The notes: generated by a model from the sequence alone, not told the origin. DNA of 64,000 nt from JAABSQ01 sp964573705 (GCA_964573705.1 CAZNLT010000005.1:1-64000), one strand, 5' to 3'. Positions 35,142 through 44,516 are shown, counted from the stretch's first letter. Program-made: numbers and translations.

Positions 35142-36419
35142 TTAACCGAGTATTTGGTTCAACGGCAGAACGATTCGCACATATTTTTCCGGATCGTCAT
35201 CCTCTTCGAGGGCTCGAATCAGGATCTTTTCACCGTCCGGGCTGAAAATCGGATCCCAGGCCATTTTGAAATTCTGCTTCATCGGTTTTCCATCCACCAG
35301 ATAGGTAAAACGCCCTTCTTTTTCCACTTTCAGGGCGACATGGGCGCTGTCGGTGCTGAAGACCGGCTTCCAGGCCATGTCGTATTCACCCACCCAGTGA
35401 TTGCCGTCCACCATGCACGACCATTTTTCCTTTTCTTTTCCGATACAGGCGACGCGTTGGCCATCGGGACTGAATACCAGATCCGTGACCAGATCGCCAA
35501 AGGTCACCTTCCAGGAGGTGTCATCCACAGCCACCGTCCACCGACCGTATTTCGGAGCAACGATGGCGGCGATTTTCCCGCCGGTGGGGCTATACTGGTG
35601 GTGCCATATCTGCACATACCGCCCCTTCCAGAAGAGATTTCCATCTTTGGCCAGGGTCCATCCGCCGGCGGTTCGAACGGGTGCGGTAACACTGCCGTCC
35701 CGAGGTGAGAATTGGGGTTGCCATAGATTCGTATAGATCGAATCCCAAGGGGTGCCGTCCACCGCAATGGTGTAATCATAAAGGCTTGTTCGAACCTGCG
35801 CGGCCACATGCTTTCCGTCGGGGCTGAAGGCAGGCTCCCAGGCATTGATGAAGTTCTGATCCCATACCGCGCCATCCACGGCGACGGAATAACAGCCTTC
35901 CTGAAATTTGAAGATATCCCCCTCGCTGAAAGTGACTTTCTGAACCACGGCCGCTGATCTGGCGCCGTCCGGGCTGATCGTCATATTGGTCATATAAGGA
36001 TAGCCCGTTTCCCAGGGGACATCATTGATCATCACGCAATACTCACCCCCGGCCTGGGCCATGCAGGCGAGGTTTCGGCCGTTCTTTCCCCATTTGGTGT
36101 TCCAGACGAACTCGTAGCGGTTTTCCCAGGGTTCGCCGTCCACCGCCAGCGTCCACTCGGCGGTATCCGATACGATGGCGCTCAACCGATTGTCCGGCAG
36201 GTATCTCAGGTACCATGCCTTGTCAAAAGTGTTTTCCCAGATTTCACCGTTCTCGTAGATGCCGAATTCCATTTCATCCGGCTTCACAATGGCGGCGATC
36301 TTTTCACCGTCGGGACTGACATACGGTTCTTCCATGTACTCGTACTCACCTTTCCATTTGGTGAGATCCGCGATCTGCCGTTTGCCGTCGCTCCAGTCCC
36401 AGTTGCTTAAATCATTCAT
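35142..36419 (-). CDS. tmcD: TmcD: Trp-rich beta-propeller-like protein
   Basis: The protein consists of about eight repeats of roughly 45-50 residues, each with a SPDG turn, a VDG-x-PW turn and one or more Trp (for example AVDGTPWDSIYTNLW). No signal peptide is present, so it is cytoplasmic. This matches TmcD, the Trp-rich Tmc subunit of unknown role. The start is taken at the ATG at 36419 (MNDLSNWDWSDGK), which has an AAGGAG site; a longer frame begins at 36449. It heads the operon here. Confidence 0.8.
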   Translation of the reverse strand: MNDLSNWDWSDGKRQIADLTKWKGEYEYMEEPYVSPDGEKIAAIVKPDEMEFGIYENGEIWENTFDKAWYLRYLPDNRLSAIVSDTAEWTLAVDGEPWENRYEFVWNTKWGKNGRNLACMAQAGGEYCVMINDVPWETGYPYMTNMTISPDGARSAAVVQKVTFSEGDIFKFQEGCYSVAVDGAVWDQNFINAWEPAFSPDGKHVAAQVRTSLYDYTIAVDGTPWDSIYTNLWQPQFSPRDGSVTAPVRTAGGWTLAKDGNLFWKGRYVQIWHHQYSPTGGKIAAIVAPKYGRWTVAVDDTSWKVTFGDLVTDLVFSPDGQRVACIGKEKEKWSCMVDGNHWVGEYDMAWKPVFSTDSAHVALKVEKEGRFTYLVDGKPMKQNFKMAWDPIFSPDGEKILIRALEEDDDPEKYVRIVLPLNQILG

Positions 36420-36844
36420 TACCTTTTTCTCCTTTTTCCGTGTTCCCATAAAGTGATTTCCCTTATACCCTTTATAGAAGCGATTCGCCTTTCAGCGTTT
36501 TTCCACTTTTGAGAAACCGCGATCCACGCCGAATCGTCGCTCGGTCATCCTCATCAAGCCTTAAAAAATTAAGTTGAGAACGTTACATTCATATCCGGAA
36601 TTTGTAAAGAGGTTATGCAATTTGAGACACTATTTGGGCTCGGCACCCGGCGTATTTTTCCCGGCCGCATTTACATACTCCAATAAAAGAATTAGATTGG
36701 CATTTTAGACAAACAGGACGGAATGGTTTTTTTCCCTTTAAATCAGCAAATGAAAATCGTTACGAAAGGATGGGAAGGTACTTGAAAATAGGCGAGGGGA
36801 AAGCGTATGAAACAGATATACCATAAAAATGGGGAGGATACACC
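36420..36844. other. Divergent intergenic region upstream of tmcD and the PilZ gene
   Basis: A long AT-rich region between two divergently transcribed genes. It should contain the tmc promoter on the minus strand and the PilZ gene promoter on the plus strand. No sigma54-type GG-N10-GC element and no repeat were identified. Confidence 0.35.
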
Positions 36845-37324
36845 ATGAATCCCGATACCTGCGCGACCGTTCATGTCGATCCCCAGAACCAGGCGGCCAT
36901 CTGCTGCCCGGTCTGCGGGTTCATTAAACATACCGACATGTCCAAATTTAAAAACGTCCACTACAACCTGAATATACGGGTTCGATGTCGGTGCGGAAAT
37001 ATCTTTAGACGGAACCTCAACTTTCGCAGATATCATCGCAAACCAGTGCGGTTGGCCGGGGAATACAAAAACATATCCACCGGAAGAAAAGGGGAAGTAT
37101 TAATTGAAAACATTTCCTTAGGCGGGGTCGGCTTCATCCATTTTCTTCCCCATGACCTGTTCCAGGACGCCGAACTGGAATTGCGGTTTCGTCTGGATGA
37201 TCCCAAACGCAAGGAGGTTCAAAAAAAGGCGATGGTCAAATCGGTACGCCGACAGATAATCGGGGTGGAATTCAGTGATTATCAACCCTTTGACAATGTG
37301 CTCAGCTTCTACTTGAGATCCTGA
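36845..37324 (+). CDS. PilZ-domain protein with N-terminal zinc-ribbon-like segment
   Basis: The first 60 residues have paired Cys (ICCPVCGF and VRCRCGN) like a zinc ribbon. The rest is a PilZ fold with basic residues (RRNLNFRRYHRKPVRLAGEY) before the hallmark ENISLGGVGF. PilZ proteins bind cyclic di-GMP and act by protein contact. The RxxxR motif is approximate, but the second motif is clear. It is a single gene, so the controlled process is unknown. Confidence 0.8.
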   Translation: MNPDTCATVHVDPQNQAAICCPVCGFIKHTDMSKFKNVHYNLNIRVRCRCGNIFRRNLNFRRYHRKPVRLAGEYKNISTGRKGEVLIENISLGGVGFIHFLPHDLFQDAELELRFRLDDPKRKEVQKKAMVKSVRRQIIGVEFSDYQPFDNVLSFYLRS

Positions 37325-37445
37325 AAAAGCTTCGCTTCTATTTATTCTGAATCAGATACGCCACGCCGACGCCTGTTTCAGAATTTGAATGCTTTCCGTT
37401 GGCCTTGAATCCTGTCTTCTTCAGATCCTGCCTTCGTGGTGGAAC

Positions 37446-38177
37446 CTACCCCGCCGCCGTCCGGTCCGGGTACTGAATCACATTACCGGGTTTTCGGCGC
37501 CGCAGTACCCCCAAGGTGCGGGTCATCGGACATTCCCGAAAAAGGCCCGACGCAAGGGCCAGTTCATAGACCTGGCGAGGGGCCTGACCGCCTTCCTCAG
37601 GGTGTGTAAAGATATCGTGAATCAGCAAATACCCGCCGGGCAGCAGGTGGCCGGCCCATGCATTATAGTCGGTGAATGCGGCGGAAAAAGAATGGCCGCC
37701 GTCGATCAGCACCAGACTTAAGGGGGTGGCCCAGGCCCGTGCCGCAACATCTGATGCGCACACCAGCGGCACCACCGTTTTCTCCAGTGCGGCGGCTTTC
37801 AGGGTTTGTCGAAAAGTGCGAAAGGTATCGATCTGGCAAGATGCGGGATCATACAGCTCCGGGTCGAAATATGCCTCTCCCGGCTGCTGTTCTTCGGACC
37901 CGCGGTGGTGATCGACGGAAAAGAGGGTTCCGCCCCGGGCTCTACAGGCGGTCCCCAGATATACCGTGGATTTACCGCAATAGCTTCCGATCTCGAGGCA
38001 GGGTCCTGAGGAAGCCGCTTCCCAGGCGATGCGATAAAGCCGTCGACCCTCCTCGGGATCCAAAAATCCCTTCATCTGATTCAGAAGGTCGGCATTGATA
38101 TCCAAGTCGGGAATACCGGCTTCAAGCCCTTCCCTTTCAGATTCAAGCCCTCCCGTTTCAGGATGGTACCGAGTCAA
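37446..38177 (-). CDS. SAM-dependent methyltransferase (Methyltransf_24 type)
   Basis: The 243-residue protein has the SAM-binding start GPCLEIGSYCGKSTVYLGTA, the acidic end of strand 2 (LFSVDHHRG) and LVLIDGGHSF, the pattern of the Methyltransf_24/macrocin O-methyltransferase group. Its ATG overlaps the ftsK stop by 4 bases (ATGA), so it is translationally coupled to ftsK. The substrate is unknown; members of the group often act on sugars or small molecules. Confidence 0.78.
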   Translation of the reverse strand: MTRYHPETGGLESEREGLEAGIPDLDINADLLNQMKGFLDPEEGRRLYRIAWEAASSGPCLEIGSYCGKSTVYLGTACRARGGTLFSVDHHRGSEEQQPGEAYFDPELYDPASCQIDTFRTFRQTLKAAALEKTVVPLVCASDVAARAWATPLSLVLIDGGHSFSAAFTDYNAWAGHLLPGGYLLIHDIFTHPEEGGQAPRQVYELALASGLFRECPMTRTLGVLRRRKPGNVIQYPDRTAAG

Positions 38178-40513
38178 CGGCCGCCCCTTAAGGGAATGTC
38201 GTCGTACCCGGCCACCAGCACTTCCCGGGGTTTGGCCCCGTCCGCCGGGCCCACCACCCCTTCCCGCTCCATGACCTCGATGATTCGGGCGGCCCGGTTG
38301 TATCCGATGCGCAAATGCCGCTGGACCATGGAAATGGAGGCCTGGCCGGACTGGGTCACCAGGGCCACGGCATCATCGTAGCGCTCATCATAATCTTCTT
38401 CCCCGGCGGTCTTCTCCTGAACCGGGGCCTCCACTACTGAATGATCGTATTCGGGCTGCTTCTGCTGTTTTAAGAATTCGGTAATCTGAGCCAGCTCTTC
38501 CTCGGAGATGTAGGCGCCGTGAATTCGCTGAAGCTTGGCGGTCCCCGGAGGCAGGTAGAGCATATCCCCTTCTCCCAGCAAAGTTTCGGCGCCGTTGGTG
38601 TCGATGATGGTCCGGGAATCGGTTTTGGAAGAGACCTTGAAGGTGAGCCGGGTGGGAAAGTTGGCCTTGATGATCCCGGTGAGCACATCCACCGACGGCC
38701 TCTGGGTGGCCAGAATCAGATGAATTCCAGCGGCCCGGGCCATCTGGGCCAGCCGCATCAAAGAGACCTCCACATCCCGGGAGGCCACCAGCATCAGGTC
38801 GGCCAGTTCGTCGATAATCACTACCACATACGGCAGCGGTTCCAACGGTGCGATGATCTCGCCGTCTTCCGTTTTCTGCTCTTTTCCACTTTCGCGTTTC
38901 ACCTTGCGGTTGAATTGGGTGATGTTCCGAACCCGGTTTTCGGACAAAAGCTCATAGCGCCGCTCCATCTCATTCACCGCCCAGAACAGAGCGTTGGTCG
39001 CCTTTTTTACATCGGTGACCACGGGAGAGATCAGGTGCGGAATGCCGTCATATTCGGACAGCTCAATCCGTTTGGGGTCCACCATGATCAGTTTGACCTC
39101 TTCCGGGGTGGCCTTATACAGAATGCTGCAAATCAAAGAATTGAGAAAAACACTCTTGCCGGTGCCGGTGGCGCCGGCGATCAGCAAATGGGGCATCTTA
39201 TCCAGCTGCGCAACCACCGGGTTTCCCACGATATCCTTGCCCAGGCCGATGGTCATTTTCGATGCGGAGTTTCGGAATTCATCGGTGGAGACCAGTTCCC
39301 GAAGCCGGACCGTCTCCCGTTCCGTATTGGGGATCTCGATTCCGATCACCGCCTTGCCCGGGATAGGGGCGACGATGCGGACGCTCATGGCCTTGAGAGC
39401 CAGGGCCAGGTCATCGCTGAGATTGGCCACCCGGTTGATCTTCACCCCGGCGGCCGGTTTATATTCGAAGGTGGTGATCACCGGGCCGGGAATCACATCC
39501 TCGACTTCCCCTTTCACCCCGAAATCGGCCAGTTTCTGCTCCAGCAAACTCGCCTGTTCCAGAAGATAATTTCGATCCACGGAAGCGGGCCGCCCTTTGG
39601 GGCTGTCCAGAAAAGAGAGCGGCGGCAGGTGAAACCCCGATGTTCCGGAAAGCGGCAGCACCAATTGCTCTGATTTTTCCCTTTTGCCATCCGATTTGGG
39701 CCGGGCGCTCCTCTCCGCCGACCGGGGGGTCAAGATGGCCGGCGTTTTCTCCTTTTTCTTTGATTTCGACGGTTTTGACCCGCCCGCATCCTGGTTGAGG
39801 GTCCATTTTTGGGATGCGGACCGTTTTTTTTTGGCTTCGACACGACGTTCCCGCCAGGTCCGCCACAGGGCCAAGGTGCCGCCGGCGCCCCGCTTCAGGC
39901 CGGCGCCCCCGCTTCGCACACCGCGGCTCAAGCCCGACAGGCCAAGCCTGCCCAGGCAAGCGGCGGAAGCGGTCAAGGACAATCCGGTGGCCAGAATGAA
40001 TCCCACCGCCAGCATCAGGACCAGAATAATGACGCTGCCGATATGGTTGGAATACCGGACTATGCCGGTTTTCAGGAATTCGCCGATCAGGCCGCCCGCG
40101 GAAAACCGCCCCCCGAAGATCAGGTAGTGATCCCGCCAGAGGGCGAAGAAAACGGCGGTTCCGACCATCAGAACCGCCCCGCCCAACAACCGGGTCGCCA
40201 CCGCTTTTCTCGAAATACTTCCGAACAGCTGAAAACTGATCAACAGCATCAGAACCGGAATCCAGAAGGCGCCCACCCCCACCAGATGAATCAGCAAACC
40301 GGCCGTGTAGGCCCCGATCAGACCGAAGAGATTGTGGATATTCTCGTGGGGGGCGGCATTAAAAAAGGAGGGGTCGGAGCTTCGAAAGGAAAGCAGGCTG
40401 GACAGGGTAAACACCACCAGAAAGAAGAGGAAAATGCCGATGATCTCCCTGTAGATGCGGCGCTCTTTGGGATTGGCGGGCTGTTTTCCGTTCTTTTGAG
40501 AGGTTCGAGCCAT
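38174..40513 (-). CDS. ftsK: FtsK/SpoIIIE-family DNA translocase
   Basis: A 779-residue protein with an N-terminal membrane region (four hydrophobic segments in residues 20-180) and a basic linker. The RecA-like motor has Walker A (GATGTGKSVFLNSL) and Walker B (VVIIDELADLM). A winged-helix gamma domain at the C-terminus (SISMVQRHLRIGYNRAARII) recognises the KOPS orientation sequences. It pumps chromosome ends through the septum for XerCD-mediated dimer resolution. Full length for the family. Confidence 0.95.
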   Translation of the reverse strand: MARTSQKNGKQPANPKERRIYREIIGIFLFFLVVFTLSSLLSFRSSDPSFFNAAPHENIHNLFGLIGAYTAGLLIHLVGVGAFWIPVLMLLISFQLFGSISRKAVATRLLGGAVLMVGTAVFFALWRDHYLIFGGRFSAGGLIGEFLKTGIVRYSNHIGSVIILVLMLAVGFILATGLSLTASAACLGRLGLSGLSRGVRSGGAGLKRGAGGTLALWRTWRERRVEAKKKRSASQKWTLNQDAGGSKPSKSKKKEKTPAILTPRSAERSARPKSDGKREKSEQLVLPLSGTSGFHLPPLSFLDSPKGRPASVDRNYLLEQASLLEQKLADFGVKGEVEDVIPGPVITTFEYKPAAGVKINRVANLSDDLALALKAMSVRIVAPIPGKAVIGIEIPNTERETVRLRELVSTDEFRNSASKMTIGLGKDIVGNPVVAQLDKMPHLLIAGATGTGKSVFLNSLICSILYKATPEEVKLIMVDPKRIELSEYDGIPHLISPVVTDVKKATNALFWAVNEMERRYELLSENRVRNITQFNRKVKRESGKEQKTEDGEIIAPLEPLPYVVVIIDELADLMLVASRDVEVSLMRLAQMARAAGIHLILATQRPSVDVLTGIIKANFPTRLTFKVSSKTDSRTIIDTNGAETLLGEGDMLYLPPGTAKLQRIHGAYISEEELAQITEFLKQQKQPEYDHSVVEAPVQEKTAGEEDYDERYDDAVALVTQSGQASISMVQRHLRIGYNRAARIIEVMEREGVVGPADGAKPREVLVAGYDDIPLRGGR

Positions 40514-40547
40514 AATGGATTGTTTTTTCGGAAAAAGGCCGAAGCGG

Positions 40548-42215
40548 TCAGACCTCCAGAATAAAGGGGAGGATCAGAGGCCGGCGTTTGATGGTGAAGG
40601 TGAAATACCGTCGCAGGTCCCCCTGAATCCGCGAACGGATTTTCTGAATCCGGTCGGCCTGGTCCGGCCCCACATCCTCAATCGCCTCCAGAATAACGCA
40701 GATGGCGTCATCCAGAAGGTGGCCGGTCTCATGTTCGAACACGAATCCCCGGGAGGTGATCTCGGGCCCATAGACGACGATGCCGGTCTCCTCGTCAAAA
40801 GCCAGGGTGACCGCCACGAAGCCGTCTTCGGAAAGCACCCGCCGCTCTTTGAGGAGGCTTCGGCCCACATCCCCGATGCCTTTGCCGTCGACCAGAATCC
40901 GGCCGGTGGGGACACTCTCGCCGATCCGTCCGCCGGAGGCGTCGAATTCGATCACCTGCCCGTTTTCCGCTAAAAGCACCTTTTCCGGGGCGACCCCCAC
41001 CGACTCGGCCAACCGGGCGTGGTGAACCAAGTGGCGGTATTCCCCGTGAATCGGGATGAAATACTCGGGTCGGGTCAGTTGGATCATCAGCTTCAGTTCT
41101 TCCCGAAAGGCATGGCCGGAGACATGAATGGCGGAGATCTTTTCATAGATCACCTCCGCCCCTCGTCGATACAGATCGTTGATGATCTTGGCGATGGCCT
41201 TTTCATTGCCGGGAATGAACTTGGAGGAGAGGATGACGGTGTCGCCTTTTCGAATCCGAATCTGCTTGTGAATGCCGGAGGCCATCCGCGCCAGGGCGGA
41301 CATCGGTTCTCCCTGGCTGCCGGTGGTGATGATAAAGACATCCGAGAGATCGTGAATCTGGGCGATGTCGATCTCCATCTCTTCGGGAAGTCGAAGATAC
41401 CCCAGTTCTTTGGCGATCCTGCACGAAGATTCGATGCTTCGGCCGTTGAGGGCGATGCGGCTCCCCTTTTCCAGGGCGATGTCGATGATCTGCTGTATCC
41501 GGGGAATACTGGAGGCGAACAGGGCCACAATGATCCGGCCGGTGCTCTTCATGGCGATTTGCCGCAGGGCCTCCCCGATATCGCGGTCGGAGGTGGTATA
41601 CCCCGGTTTTTCCACATTGGTGGAATCCGACATCAGGACCAGCACCCCTTCTTCTCCGCACCGGGCGAACCGGTTGACATCGGTGAGCATGCCGTCCACC
41701 GAGGCATGGCTGATCTTGAAGTCGCCGGTATGGACCACCAGTCCGGCCGGGGTTCGAACGGCCAGACCGACGCCGTCCACCACGCTGTGGGCCACCCGAA
41801 CCGCTTCGATCTCAAAAGGACCGATCGATACCGGACGTCCCTCAGGGTATTCGCGAAACACCGCCGGGCTGAGCAGGTCATATTCCTCCAGCTTGTTTCG
41901 GACCACCCCCAAAGTAAACGGGGTACCGTAGACCGGTACGCTGACCTCCCGAAGCAGAAACGGCAGGGCGCCGATGTGATCTTCATGGGCGTGAGTCAGA
42001 AAGACCGCCCTGAGCTTGGATTTGTTCAGACGAATGTAGCTGAAATCGGGAATGACCAGGTCCACCCCCAGCATATAATCCTCCGGAAACATCAGCCCGG
42101 AATCGATCACCACCAGGTCATCACCGTATTGGACCACCATCATGTTCAGGCCGATTTCACCCAGGCCGCCCAGGGGGATTATCTTCAGCATCTCCGAATT
42201 CCTCACCTTCACCAC
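40548..42215 (-). CDS. rnj: Ribonuclease J
   Basis: A 555-residue metallo-beta-lactamase/beta-CASP enzyme. The zinc motif is LTHAHEDHIGALPF, with further ligands in VHTGDFK and the beta-CASP motifs (VLMSDSTN, SSKFIPGNE). The C-terminal domain is complete. RNase J has 5'-to-3' exonuclease and endonuclease activity in mRNA turnover and rRNA maturation. It is encoded 34 bases before ftsK on the same strand, so the two may be co-transcribed. Confidence 0.94.
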   Translation of the reverse strand: MVKVRNSEMLKIIPLGGLGEIGLNMMVVQYGDDLVVIDSGLMFPEDYMLGVDLVIPDFSYIRLNKSKLRAVFLTHAHEDHIGALPFLLREVSVPVYGTPFTLGVVRNKLEEYDLLSPAVFREYPEGRPVSIGPFEIEAVRVAHSVVDGVGLAVRTPAGLVVHTGDFKISHASVDGMLTDVNRFARCGEEGVLVLMSDSTNVEKPGYTTSDRDIGEALRQIAMKSTGRIIVALFASSIPRIQQIIDIALEKGSRIALNGRSIESSCRIAKELGYLRLPEEMEIDIAQIHDLSDVFIITTGSQGEPMSALARMASGIHKQIRIRKGDTVILSSKFIPGNEKAIAKIINDLYRRGAEVIYEKISAIHVSGHAFREELKLMIQLTRPEYFIPIHGEYRHLVHHARLAESVGVAPEKVLLAENGQVIEFDASGGRIGESVPTGRILVDGKGIGDVGRSLLKERRVLSEDGFVAVTLAFDEETGIVVYGPEITSRGFVFEHETGHLLDDAICVILEAIEDVGPDQADRIQKIRSRIQGDLRRYFTFTIKRRPLILPFILEV

Positions 42216-42218
42216 ACG

Positions 42219-42551
42219 TCAGGTTTTGATGTCCAGCTTCTCGAAAATCGCATCCAGACAATCGATCAGCCAGTTCCGCTGCTCTGTGTTGGCATACCGA
42301 ATGCAATCGCACCGCATGCGGTTGCGAGTCCGCACCAGAAGCTCCATGGACATTCGACGCTCCTCCAGCTCGATGGCGAAGCAGAGCGGATGACACTCCG
42401 TATGGGCTTTCTGAACCTCATCCAGAAGCGCCTCGTCCACCGGAATCCAATACAGCTGAGCCATGGCGGAACCGCCGAAATGGGCTTCCAGATAGTCTCT
42501 CAGCTTTTCATAATCCGGGTAGCGTAATTCATCGATAACATACTGTTTCAT
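42219..42551 (-). CDS. Small unknown protein upstream of RNase J (110 aa)
   Basis: The frame starts MKQYVIDELRYPDYEKLRDY and is acidic and helix-rich, with Cys and His residues in the middle (HTECHPLCFAIELEE) and Cys again (MRCDCIRY). It stops 3 bases before the rnj start, so it is probably co-transcribed. Conservation of this kind of protein near rnj in deltaproteobacteria is likely, but I cannot check it. No domain is recognised. A longer start at 42572 is possible; neither start has a good Shine-Dalgarno. Confidence 0.65.
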   Translation of the reverse strand: MKQYVIDELRYPDYEKLRDYLEAHFGGSAMAQLYWIPVDEALLDEVQKAHTECHPLCFAIELEERRMSMELLVRTRNRMRCDCIRYANTEQRNWLIDCLDAIFEKLDIKT

Positions 42552-42610
42552 AATCGATAATATGTACCACAAGCGCCTGTTTTGCGCAAGGCATATGTTT
42601 TTCTGCGGTG

Positions 42611-42752
42611 GCTTTGATCATCGTCTCGGCCAAACCTGAATGGTTGCGGCCGCCCCGGGATCTTTTCCCGGGCCGGGAAGCTGTTTGAGCGACAGCGAGT
42701 TCTTGCCGAACCGGGAAAAGATCCCGGGGCGGCCGAAATGTTGATCATGGCC
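42611..42752. repeat. Dispersed palindromic repeat, copy 2
   Basis: It is the most complete copy. The outer ends are inverted (TGATCATCGTCTCGGCC at the left, GGCGGCCGAAATGTTGATCA at the right). The inner stem CCCCGGGATCTTTTCCCGGG pairs with AACCGGGAAAAGATCCCGGGG. The loop is GAAGCTGTTTGAGCGACAGC plus GAGTTCTTG. Compensatory changes are visible: ATATT in copies 1 and 3 is replaced here by ATCTT with AAGAT opposite. It lies between two divergent genes. Confidence 0.85.
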
Positions 42753-42868
42753 TCCGGCGCTTTTTAATGCCGAGGGGAAAGGGCCTTGCTTCAGACCTTG
42801 AAAACGGGTACTATCCATCCAATTGGCTCCTTTTCTTCTACCCGCAGCATGCACCGGAAAATCCGCTT

Positions 42869-43444
42869 ATGATCGACCATTTCAGATTCGCCGCCCCGAT
42901 TTACGACCAAGTTCTCGGCCGACCGAATACCGATCGATTGAAACGGCTTCTGAATCTTCCCGTCCCGGGCTGGCTGTTGGACGCAGGCGGCGGCACGGGC
43001 CGGGTATCCGCACCCTTGGCCGCATGGACCGGCCGTCTGGCGACGGCGGATGTTTCCCTGCCCATGCTGCGGCGAGCCCGGAGCAAACCGCTGTTCCCGA
43101 TCGGGGCCGGCGCAGAACGACTGCCGTTTGCCGACGGTACCTTTCATCGGGTGTTGGTAGTCGATTCCCTTCACCATTTTTCCGATCCCGTCCGATCCCT
43201 CGCGGAATTTTTCCGAGTGCTCAAACCCGGTGGACGGCTGTTGATCGAAGAACCGGACATTCGTCGAGTCGCGGTAAAAATGGCGGCATTGGGGGAAAAG
43301 CTTCTGCTCATGGGCAGCCGGTTTCTTCCTCCGGCGGAGATTATAAATCAATGCGCTGCGGCCGGGTTTTCCGCCCGTATCGCGGAAACGGATCTCTTCC
43401 GGGTCTGGATTATCGGAGACAAACCGGTGACACCCCTTCTGTGA
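42869..43444 (+). CDS. Class I SAM-dependent methyltransferase (UbiE/COQ5-like)
   Basis: The protein starts MIDHFRFAAPIYDQVLGRPN and has the SAM loop LLDAGGGTGRVSAPLA, the acidic strand 2 (TADVSLPM) and VLVVDSLHHFSDPVRSLAEF typical of Methyltransf_11. A frame extends upstream to 42767, but the ATG at 42869 is followed directly by the family-typical beginning. It is the first of three genes in a row on this strand. The substrate is unknown. Confidence 0.8.
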   Translation: MIDHFRFAAPIYDQVLGRPNTDRLKRLLNLPVPGWLLDAGGGTGRVSAPLAAWTGRLATADVSLPMLRRARSKPLFPIGAGAERLPFADGTFHRVLVVDSLHHFSDPVRSLAEFFRVLKPGGRLLIEEPDIRRVAVKMAALGEKLLLMGSRFLPPAEIINQCAAAGFSARIAETDLFRVWIIGDKPVTPLL

Positions 43445-43454
43445 GGCACCCGCC

Positions 43455-44501
43455 ATGAAATGCCCTCAATGCCTGACCAATCAGAAATACAAAGACGGAA
43501 TGACCTGTCGGGGATGCAGATACCGCTTCGCCCTGGACCCTAAAAAGCCGCCCTACATCACTGATTCGGCTTTCAAATCCGCCCTTCTCAAGCTCTCCCA
43601 CCAGGGCCGGTACTGGTTCACTCGGGATCAGCTGTATGTGCGGATTCACCGGCTGATTCAACAGAAAAAGCGGATCGGTCCGCTCCCCCTGGTAATCGGG
43701 GGGATTTTTGCCGCCTTCTGGGGATCGGGAATGCTGCTGGGCATCGGCCTGGGGATGTGGGCGGCAATTCTGTGGATACTGCTTCTGACCGGCGGCATCG
43801 CCTGGTATCGGTTCCGGCCGGTTTCCGTACCGCCCGACATTCCGGCACGGCTGATTCAGACCTATCAGTCGCTTCAGCCCATCGAGCAACTGGCCGACGG
43901 ACGGCGATTGGGAAAAGCGATTCCGCCGGAATTGGACGGTGAGCTTTTCGCCCATGCGCCCGAGGGGATTCTCATCACCGATCGAAACGACACCGCGGAG
44001 ATGCTGATCCTCAACCGTTTTCATTTCGATAACCGGGTACTGGTGGTCAGCCAGGAAAAATATCCGCCGTCGGCGTTTGAGGCCTGCCGGGGATTTCTGG
44101 CCCGGCATCCGGATATACCCGTGTACCTGATCCACGACTGTTCCCGGGAAGGCCTGCGGATGCAGGGAAAACTGGTCACCGATCCGGAGTGGCACCTCGA
44201 CGAAAAGCGGATCCGGAACCTGGGATTTCATCCCGGGAATGTGGATCGGCTCAAATCCCCGGTCTGGATCCCGGAAGCCCTCAGGGATAAGGAAGAAAAG
44301 CGCATCCCCAAGGGATCGGCCGCGGACCACAACAAAAACGGATATCGCCTCCCCCTGGGGATCGCCCCGCCCGGGGCCTTCGCCGGCACGCTGGCTCTGG
44401 CCGTAACGGCCGGTCTTTCCCTCATGAGCGAAGAACTCCTGGCCATGCAGCAAGAAAGCGCCGCAAGCGGTTCGGGCGGCGTCTCTTTCGGGTTCGGCTG
44501 A
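43455..44501 (+). CDS. Membrane protein with N-terminal zinc ribbon, function unknown
   Basis: The N-terminus is a short zinc ribbon (MKCPQCLTNQKYKDG with CRGCRYRF). A hydrophobic pair of membrane segments (about residues 75-117) follows, then a roughly 230-residue domain that may face the cytoplasm. That domain has the pattern ADMLILNRFHF-type strands and a His/Asp-rich region (IPVYLIHDCSREGLRM). A final hydrophobic segment (GAFAGTLALAVTAGLSLM) lies near the C-terminus. The family is not recognised. It lies 10 bases after the methyltransferase and 15 bases before the asparagine synthase-like gene, so the three are likely one transcript. Confidence 0.7.
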   Translation: MKCPQCLTNQKYKDGMTCRGCRYRFALDPKKPPYITDSAFKSALLKLSHQGRYWFTRDQLYVRIHRLIQQKKRIGPLPLVIGGIFAAFWGSGMLLGIGLGMWAAILWILLLTGGIAWYRFRPVSVPPDIPARLIQTYQSLQPIEQLADGRRLGKAIPPELDGELFAHAPEGILITDRNDTAEMLILNRFHFDNRVLVVSQEKYPPSAFEACRGFLARHPDIPVYLIHDCSREGLRMQGKLVTDPEWHLDEKRIRNLGFHPGNVDRLKSPVWIPEALRDKEEKRIPKGSAADHNKNGYRLPLGIAPPGAFAGTLALAVTAGLSLMSEELLAMQQESAASGSGGVSFGFG

Positions 44502-44516
44502 AGCAAAGGTGTTCTG

